A DNA stretch of 10,992 bases, taken from NCBI GenBank assembly GCA_024645155.1, contig JAHEGF010000052.1, positions 1 through 10,992 of the forward strand, written 5' to 3'. The position numbers were made by a program, and so were the translations under genes. Positions 1 through 7,203 of this stretch are shown piece by piece. The notes under the pieces are model-generated. The model did not search any database, had not been told where the DNA came from, and saw only the letters and a program-made list of their open reading frames with translations. The DNA is from Phyllobacteriaceae bacterium (GTDB taxonomy: Bacteria; Pseudomonadota; Alphaproteobacteria; Rhizobiales; Rhizobiaceae). Every line of letters begins with the position of its first letter. The stretch's first letter is position 1.

Positions 1-39
1 TCTGACAACCCGAATTCGGTTTTGTGTCATTGAAATCAC

Positions 40-115
<76 letters not shown>

Positions 116-126
116 ACGGCGGCCGG

Positions 127-132
127 ATTATC
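127..132 (-). promoter_or_regulatory. possible -10 element for tRNA-Thr
   Basis: On the minus strand GATAAT, preceded by TGT (an extended -10 arrangement), ends 12 bases upstream of the mature tRNA 5' end. This is a reasonable place for a tRNA promoter. I see no good -35 hexamer at 16-18 bases, so the call rests on the -10 alone. The rest of the tRNA-nadK gap (116-243) shows nothing else I can name. Confidence 0.28.
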
Positions 133-243
133 ACATATGGCGTGTCAGTAAAGTTAAAATCCGCGACAATCAGCAAACCGTGATGGCTTTCAAGTCTCCG
201 GATGCCATGGTACCGGTAGCGGGCAAACCGGTTTCCATTGTTC

Positions 244-1017
244 ATGACGCAATTACCAGCCTCCCTGTGCTTCATTTCCTCAGACAGCGACGATGCCCGC
301 GAAGCGGCCGCGCGGCTTGCTGCACTTTACGGTCAAAGCGCGCGCGACGAGGCTGATGTGATCGTTGCACTGGGCGGTGACGGTTTCATGTTGCAGACGT
401 TGCATGAATCCATGGACGGGCCGCAAAGCATTTACGGCATGAATCGCGGCTCCGTTGGCTTTCTCATGAACAATTATACCGAAGACGACCTGCGGGAGCG
501 TATCGGCGCAGCCAGTGCCGAGGTCATCCGGCCCCTCGAAATGGAAGTCAGCGATCTTGAAGGGAAAAAAACGCGTGCCCTGGCGATTAACGAAGTGTCG
601 TTGTTGCGGCAATCCTACCAAGCTGCCAAGATTCGAATAACCGTGGATGGCAAGATACGCCTTGAAGAATTGATATGCGATGGCGCCATGGTCGCCACAC
701 CTGCAGGGTCGACTGCCTACAATCTGTCGGCGCACGGCCCAATTCTGCCACTTGATGCACCGTTACTTGCGCTTACCCCGGTCAGCGCCTTCAGACCGAG
801 GCGATGGCGTGGTGCGCTGCTTCCCAACAAGTCGACCGTGCACTTCGACATTCTCGAGGCTGGCAAGCGCCCGGTCAATGCGGTGGCTGATCATACCGAG
901 GTGAAATCGGTATCCGCCGTGACAATCCGCGAATCGCGCAAGGAAACCGCAACGATACTGTTTGACGCCGATCATTCGTGGAACGAGCGGATACTCGCCG
1001 AGCAGTTTTTATATTGA
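244..1017 (+). CDS. nadK: NAD kinase
   Basis: This enzyme phosphorylates NAD at the 2' position of the adenosine ribose to make NADP in the cytosol. The 257-residue protein carries the family signatures: GGDG at residues 44-47 (the nucleotide-binding glycine loop with its catalytic aspartate), GMNRGSVGFLM at 65-75, NEVSL at 116-120, and a glycine-rich stretch with DGAMVATPAGSTAYNLSAHG at 146-165. The length fits the short alphaproteobacterial form. The chosen start is the ATG at 244. A TTG two codons upstream is the only other in-frame start, because a TAG at 217-219 closes the frame. No strong Shine-Dalgarno sequence precedes either start. The gene is followed by 165 non-coding bases before the helicase on the same strand, so cotranscription is possible but not shown. 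The identity is secure; the exact start is less so. Confidence 0.95.
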   Translation: MTQLPASLCFISSDSDDAREAAARLAALYGQSARDEADVIVALGGDGFMLQTLHESMDGPQSIYGMNRGSVGFLMNNYTEDDLRERIGAASAEVIRPLEMEVSDLEGKKTRALAINEVSLLRQSYQAAKIRITVDGKIRLEELICDGAMVATPAGSTAYNLSAHGPILPLDAPLLALTPVSAFRPRRWRGALLPNKSTVHFDILEAGKRPVNAVADHTEVKSVSAVTIRESRKETATILFDADHSWNERILAEQFLY

Positions 1018-1182
1018 GCGCGCAAACGGTCCATCAAATTGGGCCGGCAATTAACTCCAATTGCGAAAAATCCGTGCGATTTGCCGTGAAAACCCCGATT
1101 TCGTTGCCAAGCAGTTGACTTTTTGCCTTCCGGGCCGTAGGCGACCTCAAGTATTGGCCGCGAACCGTAACATGCGGCCTGA

Positions 1183-2718
1183 ATGCACCGGATCACGGCT
1201 CCTGCCTCCCGGGCAAACACGGAAAAAGCTATCATAAGCGTGTCTACAAACGAATCCCGCGAAGCTCCGGCTTTGACTTTTGCCGATCTTGGTCTCTCGC
1301 CCAAGGTCCTGTCTGCTGTTAACGATGCCGGCTATACCGAGCCGACACCGATCCAGGCGGATGCCATTCCCCATGCACTTGCCGGCAAGGATGTGCTCGG
1401 CATTGCCCAAACCGGCACCGGCAAGACGGCCTCATTCGTGCTGCCGATGCTGTCGCGGCTCGAGAAGGGGCGCGCCCGGGCTCGCATGCCGCGCACGCTC
1501 ATCTTGGAGCCGACCCGCGAACTGGCCGCCCAGGTTGAGGAAAATTTTGCCACCTATGGGAAAAACCATCGCCTTAACGTCGCGCTGCTGATCGGTGGTG
1601 TGTCATTTGAGGAGCAAAATCGCAAGCTTGAACGTGGTGCGGATGTACTGATTGCAACACCCGGCAGGCTGCTCGACCATCAGGAACGCGGTAAATTGCT
1701 ATTGAACGGCGTGGAGATCCTCGTGATCGACGAAGCGGACCGCATGCTCGACATGGGTTTCATTCCCGATATCGAACGCATCTGCAAACTAATTCCTTTT
1801 ACGCGCCAGACCCTGTTTTTCTCGGCGACCATGCCGCCGGAAATTACCCGTCTGGTAGGCCAGTTCCTGCAGGCGCCGGTGCGTGTCGAGGTTTCTAAAG
1901 CCGCGACAACTGCCGACAATGTCGCCCAGCGCTGGGTAAAAAGTGGTTCGAAGCCGTGGGAAAAACGCGCGGCCCTGCGCGATCTGATTGTTGCCGAGGG
2001 CGACGAAATCAAAAATGCGATCATCTTTTGTAATCGCAAGACCGCTGTCGCCGAATTGTTCCGTTCGCTCGTAAAGCACGAGTTCGATGCAGGTGCCTTA
2101 CATGGCGACATGGATCAAAGTGCCCGCACCGCCATGCTGCAAGGCTTCCGGGACGGCAAACTCAAAATTCTCGTTGCTTCGGATGTGGCGGCGCGTGGCC
2201 TCGACATTCCAGATGTCAGCCACGTGTTCAATTTTGATGTGCCGATCCATGCGGAAGACTATGTCCACCGTATCGGGCGCACCGGAAGAGCAGGCCGATC
2301 GGGAAAGGCATTCTCGCTGGTCACCCGGGCCGACAATAAATATGTCTCGGCCATCGAGGCTCTGACCGGACAGACCATTGCATGGCACGACGGCGACCTG
2401 TCGGAACTGGTGGTTGCGGAAGAAGATGCGCCAAAGCAGCGCTCGCGGCGTGGATCCAGATCTGCCAATAAGCAAAAACCACCGGCGCAGAATAAACCCG
2501 CAGAAAAGCCTGCCCGTCAGGCACGGAAGAAAGACGTCGTTGAGGCTCCGGAGGAAAAAACCACTGTGCAGGCAGAAAAGAAAACATCGCCGGAACCCAA
2601 AAAACCGGCAAAACCCCAAGGCGGACGTGGCAAACCACACGGCAAGTCTCAGCCGGGTGATCGTGTACCGGTTGGATTCGGGGACGATGTACCGGAATTC
2701 ATGAAAGCGGGATTATAG
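1183..2718 (+). CDS. rhlE: DEAD-box ATP-dependent RNA helicase, RhlE family
   Basis: This cytosolic enzyme uses ATP to unwind short RNA duplexes; RhlE-type proteins act in ribosome maturation, RNA decay and cold adaptation. All helicase motifs are visible in order: Q motif (GYTEPTPIQ, 50-58), motif I AQTGTGKT (75-82), Ia PTRELAAQ (110-117), Ib TPGR (159-162), II DEAD (183-186), III SAT (214-216), IV IIFCNRK (280-286), V ARGLDIPDV (337-345) and VI HRIGRTGRAG (362-371). After the two RecA-like domains comes a tail of about 95 residues, rich in Lys, Pro, Glu and Arg (roughly 415-495), likely disordered and RNA-binding. The outermost start, ATG 1183, is given. A GTG at 1240 (protein beginning VSTNES) fits homologue N-termini equally well, and neither has a good ribosome binding site. 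The gene converges on sufA with a 64-base gap that holds no clear terminator. Confidence 0.93.
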   Translation: MHRITAPASRANTEKAIISVSTNESREAPALTFADLGLSPKVLSAVNDAGYTEPTPIQADAIPHALAGKDVLGIAQTGTGKTASFVLPMLSRLEKGRARARMPRTLILEPTRELAAQVEENFATYGKNHRLNVALLIGGVSFEEQNRKLERGADVLIATPGRLLDHQERGKLLLNGVEILVIDEADRMLDMGFIPDIERICKLIPFTRQTLFFSATMPPEITRLVGQFLQAPVRVEVSKAATTADNVAQRWVKSGSKPWEKRAALRDLIVAEGDEIKNAIIFCNRKTAVAELFRSLVKHEFDAGALHGDMDQSARTAMLQGFRDGKLKILVASDVAARGLDIPDVSHVFNFDVPIHAEDYVHRIGRTGRAGRSGKAFSLVTRADNKYVSAIEALTGQTIAWHDGDLSELVVAEEDAPKQRSRRGSRSANKQKPPAQNKPAEKPARQARKKDVVEAPEEKTTVQAEKKTSPEPKKPAKPQGGRGKPHGKSQPGDRVPVGFGDDVPEFMKAGL

Positions 2719-2782
2719 ACACGACCCAACGCGTATCAACCTGGTCCTGCCTACCGGTTTGCGGCCATAGACGATGATGTAT

Positions 2783-3163
2783 TCAAAATGCGCCGCGCGC
2801 TTCGGCCAGTGATTTCAGATCCGCAGGCTTCAATTCCACGGATTCGCCGCAACCGCAGGCAGAGGACTGGTTGGGGTTGTTGAAGACAAATCCCGAGCGA
2901 AGCTTGGTTGTCTCGAAATCCATCTCGGTTCCAAGCAGGAACAATGCGGCTTCCGGGGCGATGTAAACTTTTGCGCTACCGCGTTCGACCAGATCGTCGC
3001 CAGCATCAGGTTCGGTAACGAGATCAACCGTATACTCCATACCAGCACAGCCGCCCTTCTTGATTCCGACCCGCACGCCATGCGCACCTTCACGCACGGT
3101 CACGATGTCCTTGATGCGATCAACAGCCGCATCAGTCAGGGTTATTACTTCAAATCGGGCCAT
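2783..3163 (-). CDS. sufA: A-type iron-sulfur cluster carrier (HesB/IscA/SufA family)
   Basis: A-type carriers bind an iron-sulfur cluster made by the SufBCD scaffold and pass it to target apoproteins. The 126-residue protein has the three invariant cysteines of the family: Cys39 in GGCAGMEY, and Cys103 and Cys105 in the C-terminal ACGCGES motif. The phrase LRSGFVFNNPN ahead of the paired cysteines is also typical. The start is well supported: GGAGG lies five bases before the ATG at 3163. This is the last gene of the suf operon. It is separated from the DUF59 gene by 77 AT-richer bases (3164-3240), the widest gap in the sufB-sufA stretch, so an internal promoter or RNA processing site is possible there, although I find no convincing -35/-10 pair. 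Distinguishing sufA from iscA or erpA rests on the operon context. Confidence 0.94.
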   Translation of the reverse strand: MARFEVITLTDAAVDRIKDIVTVREGAHGVRVGIKKGGCAGMEYTVDLVTEPDAGDDLVERGSAKVYIAPEAALFLLGTEMDFETTKLRSGFVFNNPNQSSACGCGESVELKPADLKSLAEARGAF

Positions 3164-3240
3164 AAAAGCCTCCGGTATCCGGGCGATGCAACATATATCA
3201 TAAAATGGTTGCCAAACCGGTTAAGTGCAAGTCCAATATA

Positions 3241-3630
3241 TCAATACCAGCCAATTGCCATCTGCGCTTCTTCCGACATCCGGTCCGGGGTCCAAGGCGG
3301 GTCAAAAACCATCTCGACTTCTACATTTGACACGCCTTCGACAGATGCCACAGCATTTTGCACCCATCCGGGCATTTCACCTGCTACCGGGCAACCCGGC
3401 GCGGTTAGCGTCATTTCGATCTTAACCGAGCGGTCATCGGAAATGTCGACCTTGTAAATCAATCCTATTTCGTAAATGTCTGAAGGTATTTCAGGATCAT
3501 AGACGGTTTTTAGTGCCGCAATAATGTCATCGGTCATGCGGGCCAATTCTTCCGGCGGAATGGCCGAAGCACTAAAAGTTGACGGTTTTTTCTCATCAAT
3601 TGCGTTTTCGTTTGATGGTGTATCGTTCAT
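3241..3630 (-). CDS. sufT: SUF-associated DUF59/MIP18-family protein (SufT-like)
   Basis: DUF59 (MIP18) proteins help mature iron-sulfur proteins, probably in cluster transfer; in rhizobial suf operons this position is often called sufX. The 129-residue protein has a polar, poorly conserved N-terminus (about 1-28), then the domain: helix EELARMTDDIIAALKTVYDPEIP (DPEIP at 45-49), DIYEIGLIYKVDI, and the TLTAPGCPVAGEMP segment. That segment holds Cys80, the single conserved cysteine, which is thought to be reactive or cluster-binding. It ends in FDPPWTPDRMSEEAQMAIGWY, a typical ending for the SUF-linked group. The start at 3630 has AGGGA about nine bases upstream. It lies 11 bases after sufS, so it is surely cotranscribed. 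The family is clear; the biochemical role is known only in outline. Confidence 0.9.
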   Translation of the reverse strand: MNDTPSNENAIDEKKPSTFSASAIPPEELARMTDDIIAALKTVYDPEIPSDIYEIGLIYKVDISDDRSVKIEMTLTAPGCPVAGEMPGWVQNAVASVEGVSNVEVEMVFDPPWTPDRMSEEAQMAIGWY

Positions 3631-3641
3631 GGTCGATATCC

Positions 3642-4880
3642 CTACGAGAAAAATGCGCGCGCTTTTTCAAGCGCTTCTGCCAAAGTGTCGATTTCCGACC
3701 TGGTATTATACATAGCAAATGATGCCCGGCATGTGGAGGTTACGCCAAACCGCTTCAAGAGTGGCTGTGCGCAATGCGTACCTGCCCGTACTGCTACCCC
3801 AGCACGGTCTATGACCATCGAAACATCATGAGCGTGAATGCCCTGAAGCTCAAATGACACAATCGCACCCTTTTCCGGCGCATTGCCAAAAATCCGCATT
3901 GAATTGATTGAGCCAAGCGTCTGATGGGCATAATCGCACAATTCGTGCTCATAGGCGGTGATTTGCTTGCGACCGACTGATTGAACATAATCAATGGCCG
4001 CTCCCAGTCCGATTGCCTGCACGATTGGCGGAGTGCCCGCCTCAAACCGATGCGGCGGATGGTTATAGGTCACATTGTCCTCGGTCACATCTTCGATCAT
4101 CTCGCCACCGCCCTGGAACGGCCGCATGCGTTCCAGCAATTCCGCCCTGCCGTAGAGCACACCTATTCCGGACGGGCCATAGATCTTGTGGCCGGTAAAG
4201 ACATACCAGTCGCAGCCGAGATCCTGAACGTCGACAGGCAAATGCACCGCGCCCTGACTGCCATCGACCAGGACCGGGATGCCACGCTCATGGGCAATAC
4301 GGCAGATTTCCCTGATCGGCGTGACCGTACCCAGAACGTTCGACATATGGGTAATGGCGACCAGTTTGGTGCGTTCGGTCAGACGGTTCTCAAATTCGGC
4401 GATATCAAACGCACCATTGTCTTCGACCGGCACCCAGACGAGCCTGGCTCCCTGGCGTTCGCGGATGAAATGCCACGGCACGATATTGGAGTGATGTTCC
4501 ATGATTGACAGGACAATTTCATCGCCCTCGCCGATTTCCGGCATGCCGAAGCCATAGGCCACTGTATTTATCGCTTCGGTCGCAGACTTGGTGAAGATGA
4601 TTTCGTCAACGCTTTGCGCATTGACGAAGGCACGCACCTTTTCGCGTGCAGATTCATAGGCGTCTGTTGCGGCATTCGACAGGAAATGCAAACCGCGATG
4701 GACATTGGCATATTCGTTTTCATAGGTCCGGCTGACGGTGTTGATGACCGCGCGCGGTTTTTGTGCCGATGCGCCGTTGTCGAGATAGACCAATGGTTTG
4801 CCGTGAACCTCGCGTGACAAAATAGGGAAATCCCCCCGGATTGCCTCAACATCGTATTTTCCTGCCACTGCCGCTTCCAT
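3642..4880 (-). CDS. sufS: SufS-type (group II) cysteine desulfurase
   Basis: This PLP enzyme removes sulfur from L-cysteine, forming alanine and an enzyme persulfide that feeds the SufBCD scaffold, normally through SufE or SufU. The 412-residue protein has the PLP lysine at Lys232 in FTGHKIYGPSGIGVLYG, the substrate-handling histidines in MEHHSN (127-132), and the active-site cysteine Cys370 in RAGTHCAQP, the group II signature. The frame is open further upstream to about 4949, but that extension overlaps the end of sufD in another frame and lacks family similarity. The ATG at 4880 is preferred: it starts MEAAVAGKYDVEAIRGDFPIL and lies 4 bases after the sufD stop, suggesting translational coupling. 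It is the second desulfurase of the operon; the first is the IscS-like gene at 8879-10039. Confidence 0.95.
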   Translation of the reverse strand: MEAAVAGKYDVEAIRGDFPILSREVHGKPLVYLDNGASAQKPRAVINTVSRTYENEYANVHRGLHFLSNAATDAYESAREKVRAFVNAQSVDEIIFTKSATEAINTVAYGFGMPEIGEGDEIVLSIMEHHSNIVPWHFIRERQGARLVWVPVEDNGAFDIAEFENRLTERTKLVAITHMSNVLGTVTPIREICRIAHERGIPVLVDGSQGAVHLPVDVQDLGCDWYVFTGHKIYGPSGIGVLYGRAELLERMRPFQGGGEMIEDVTEDNVTYNHPPHRFEAGTPPIVQAIGLGAAIDYVQSVGRKQITAYEHELCDYAHQTLGSINSMRIFGNAPEKGAIVSFELQGIHAHDVSMVIDRAGVAVRAGTHCAQPLLKRFGVTSTCRASFAMYNTRSEIDTLAEALEKARAFFS

Positions 4881-4884
4881 CGCC

Positions 4885-6198
4885 CTAACCGTTCTCTGCA
4901 AACCAGTTGTCGAGCTTGTTCTCAAGTGCTTCGACAAACGCGTCGTCATCCAGTTCCTCGATGATCTCGGCTACGAATGCCTTGACCAGCAAACCGCGGG
5001 CCTCTAGTTCGGGAATGCCGCGCGACATCAGGTAAAACAGGTATCCGCTGTCGATTTCGGTTACCGTGGCACCGTGTCCGCACTGAACATCATCAGCGAA
5101 AATCTCAAGTTCCGGCTTGGCCGAAAATCCGCCCTCATCCGACAAGAGCAACGTATTGCATGCCATTTTGGCATCGGTTTTCTGAGCTTCCCGGTAGACC
5201 CTGATCTGGCCCTGAAAGACGCCTTGCGCCCGGTCGAGCACGACATTGCGGATGATCTGCGTTGACGTCGTGTCGGGCACCCTGTGGTCGACAACCATGG
5301 TAATATCGGTGTGGCTGTCTCCGGCAAGCAGATTGACACCACGCAGTTGGAAATCGGCGCCCTCGCCGGCGACATCGACGATCACTTCCTGGCGGACCAG
5401 TTTGCCACCGGCATTCATGATGTAGAGAGTAAGCTTGGCATCAGTCGCAAGCGACACTCGTATCTGGCTGAGGTCGACGGCATCCTTGCCGCCCTCATGG
5501 ACCACAAACCACAGGACCTCTGCCCCTTCGCCGATATCCAGCCGGGTCACCGCATTGGTTTGATTGGCTGACTGAAGTGGCGCTGCATTGCGTTGGATGA
5601 AGGTGGCCTTTGCACATTTGCCTATGGAGACCAAATGGCGAACCGCCGAAAAAGCCGGTGTTTCTCCAACCATCATATTGGTGATGCGTACCGGCCTTTC
5701 GAGTACGGCGTTCTCTTCCAGCCGGATTTTCAGGCCGTCGCGGAAAAAAGCCGCGTTCAACGTGCCGATGAAATCCTCGTTCTTCAGGTCCGGCACCCAG
5801 GCTGAAACGTCGCAGCCACCATCGGCGTTATCCGAAAATGCCTGCACATCCAATCCGACAGGCAGGTTATCGGCCAGGTCGGTGAAATAGTGCCCGTTGA
5901 ACATCGGCAGGCGTGTCGCGTCCACGAGTTTCTCGCGAGGATTGACGGCCTCTACTGCGACGTTTCTGTCGGGACGGGCAGCAACACCGGCAAAACTGCG
6001 CAAACGAGTTCGAAGATCGGTATAATGCCAATACTCATTCCGCCTGGTCGGCAGGCCACTGGCCTTAATCATTTCAATTGCATCGTCACGGTTACGCGTA
6101 ATCTCCGGTGTACCGTGCAGACGGCCAACGACATCGCCGTAACTCCTGACGAGAGCCTCTTCCGCAGGTGTTTGCGGCGGCTTTGTATGCTGGGTCAT
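4885..6198 (-). CDS. sufD: Fe-S cluster assembly scaffold subunit SufD
   Basis: SufD is a SufB paralogue; with SufB and the ATPase SufC it forms the SufBC2D scaffold on which clusters are assembled, and it is linked to iron entry. The protein is 437 residues from this start. The N-terminal helical part includes GLPTRRNEYWHYTDL, a hallmark of SufD. The beta-helix core follows, and the C-terminal part contains SAKPELEIFADDVQCGHGAT with the conserved His of the family, then a SufC-binding helix region (SRGIPELEARGLLVKAF). Three starts are close together: GTG 6207, ATG 6201 and ATG 6198. I chose 6198 because GGTGG lies five bases upstream of it. The gene begins 12 bases after sufC and ends 4 bases before sufS. 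Confidence 0.94.
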   Translation of the reverse strand: MTQHTKPPQTPAEEALVRSYGDVVGRLHGTPEITRNRDDAIEMIKASGLPTRRNEYWHYTDLRTRLRSFAGVAARPDRNVAVEAVNPREKLVDATRLPMFNGHYFTDLADNLPVGLDVQAFSDNADGGCDVSAWVPDLKNEDFIGTLNAAFFRDGLKIRLEENAVLERPVRITNMMVGETPAFSAVRHLVSIGKCAKATFIQRNAAPLQSANQTNAVTRLDIGEGAEVLWFVVHEGGKDAVDLSQIRVSLATDAKLTLYIMNAGGKLVRQEVIVDVAGEGADFQLRGVNLLAGDSHTDITMVVDHRVPDTTSTQIIRNVVLDRAQGVFQGQIRVYREAQKTDAKMACNTLLLSDEGGFSAKPELEIFADDVQCGHGATVTEIDSGYLFYLMSRGIPELEARGLLVKAFVAEIIEELDDDAFVEALENKLDNWFAENG

Positions 6199-6210
6199 CA
6201 TGTCCACCGG

Positions 6211-6966
6211 TCAGGCCGCCTCGTCGATAACATCGGCATATCCATGTTCTTCCAGGTGCAGCGCCAATTCCTTGCCCCCGGTTTTGATCACCCTGCCCCG
6301 GTAGAGCACATGGACGGAATCGGGCACGATATGCTCGAGCAACCGCTGGTAGTGGGTAATCACCAAAAAGGCGCGATCGGGGGAGCGCAGCGCATTCACG
6401 CCTTCGGAAACGACTTTCAAAGCGTCGATGTCTAGGCCGGAATCGGTTTCGTCAAGCACGCACATTTTCGGTTCGAGCAGCTTCATCTGCAGAATTTCGG
6501 CACGTTTTTTCTCGCCGCCGGAAAACCCGACATTGAGCGGACGCTTGAGCATCGCCATGTCCATCTCAAGCGAGCTTGCGGCCTCTTTGACGCGGCGCAG
6601 GATTTCGGGGATTTTCAATTCATCCTGGCCACGGGCACGGCGCTGCGCATTGAGAGCGGTTTTCAGGAATTCCAACGTCGCAACGCCCGGTATTTCGACC
6701 GGATACTGGAATGCAAGGAACAGGCCGGCAGCAGCGCGTTCGGCCGGGTCCATCCCCAGTATGGATTTACCATCATAGAGTATGTCACCCTCGGTGATCT
6801 CGTAGTCGTCGCGGCCAGCAAGGATGTAGGACAGGGTCGATTTTCCGGAACCGTTCGGTCCCATGATCGCAGCGACTTCACCCGCCTTTACGGTCAGATC
6901 GAGGCCGCGAATGATCTCAGTGCCATCCTCGGCGATCTTGGCGTGCAGGTTCTTGATTTCCAGCAT
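6211..6966 (-). CDS. sufC: Fe-S assembly ATPase SufC
   Basis: SufC is an ABC-type ATPase, soluble and not a transporter, whose dimerisation drives conformational change in SufB and SufD during cluster assembly. The 251-residue protein shows Walker A GPNGSGKST at 36-44, the Q-loop glutamine Gln87 in FLAFQYP, the signature SGGEKKR at 149-155, Walker B with LDETDSGLD at 171-179 (catalytic Glu173), and the H-loop histidine in VITHYQR (His205). FQYPVEIPGV and FSGGEKKRAEILQM are diagnostic for SufC rather than generic ABC proteins. The frame is open upstream to 7038, but the extra residues overlap the small upstream ORF and are not SufC-like. The ATG at 6966 gives the canonical MLEIKNLHAKI start, with GGAAA seven bases before it. 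Confidence 0.96.
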   Translation of the reverse strand: MLEIKNLHAKIAEDGTEIIRGLDLTVKAGEVAAIMGPNGSGKSTLSYILAGRDDYEITEGDILYDGKSILGMDPAERAAAGLFLAFQYPVEIPGVATLEFLKTALNAQRRARGQDELKIPEILRRVKEAASSLEMDMAMLKRPLNVGFSGGEKKRAEILQMKLLEPKMCVLDETDSGLDIDALKVVSEGVNALRSPDRAFLVITHYQRLLEHIVPDSVHVLYRGRVIKTGGKELALHLEEHGYADVIDEAA

Positions 6967-6997
6967 ATTCAATTTCCGTTCGTGCAATTCGGTGGTG

Positions 6998-7201
6998 TCA
7001 GTCGCCTTCGTGCTGCAGGCCCTGCAACCGCCGGGCAATGGATGCCAGTTCCAGGCGTGCGCGGTTCATTTCCGTGCTCAAGATGCGGTCCGAAGTCGTG
7101 GAACCACGCGCAAGAGCTTCCAGCAAATCGTCGATCGTGTTGCCGAGGTCTTTGTAGCGTTTCTTAAGCTTGTCGATTTCAAGTTTCGTTTCTTTTTTCA
7201 T
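6998..7201 (-). CDS. small helical (coiled-coil) protein of unknown function within the suf operon
   Basis: I do not recognise this 67-residue protein. It sits exactly between sufB and sufC on the coding strand. Its ATG lies 2 bases after the sufB stop, with GGGG five bases upstream, and it ends 31 bases before the SufC start. That packing is what a genuine translationally coupled gene would show. The sequence is highly charged and predicted to be nearly all helix: about residues 3-32 form one amphipathic helix (LEIDKLKKRYKDLGNTIDDLLEAL), a Gly/Ser/Thr turn (ARGSTTSDR) follows, and about 38-63 form a second helix with regular hydrophobic spacing. This suggests a helical hairpin or coiled coil. 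It has no cysteine or histidine pair for metal or cluster binding and no membrane segment. Context suggests a SufBC accessory or complex-stabilising role, but this is inference. Confidence 0.68.
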   Translation of the reverse strand: MKKETKLEIDKLKKRYKDLGNTIDDLLEALARGSTTSDRILSTEMNRARLELASIARRLQGLQHEGD

Positions 7202-7203
7202 GA

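Noticed and set aside
7..23. CCGAATTCGG palindrome followed by TTTT downstream of the tRNA
   Set aside because: The stem would need a very small loop and the T-run is on the plus strand, the wrong side for a tRNA terminator; the upstream gene is outside the window.
1037..1064. Inverted repeat GCAATT/AATTGC after nadK as a terminator
   Set aside because: The stem is short and AT-rich and is followed by A rather than T on the plus strand.
1115..1143. TTGACT as the -35 of a helicase promoter
   Set aside because: No acceptable -10 lies 16-18 bases downstream (TAGGCG at best), so the hexamer alone is not enough.
2098..2640. 180-codon minus-strand ORF opposite the helicase
   Set aside because: Shadow of rhlE; composition dominated by Phe, Arg and Gly with no recognisable domain.
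3981..4508. 175-codon plus-strand ORF opposite sufS, and a similar 181-codon one opposite sufD (5890-6435)
   Set aside because: Both mirror conserved coding sequence on the other strand and lack ribosome binding sites or motifs.
6967..7038. Upstream extension of sufC beginning MPGGCRACSTK
   Set aside because: It overlaps the small ORF in another frame and is absent from the SufC family; ATG 6966 has a good ribosome binding site and the canonical N-terminus.
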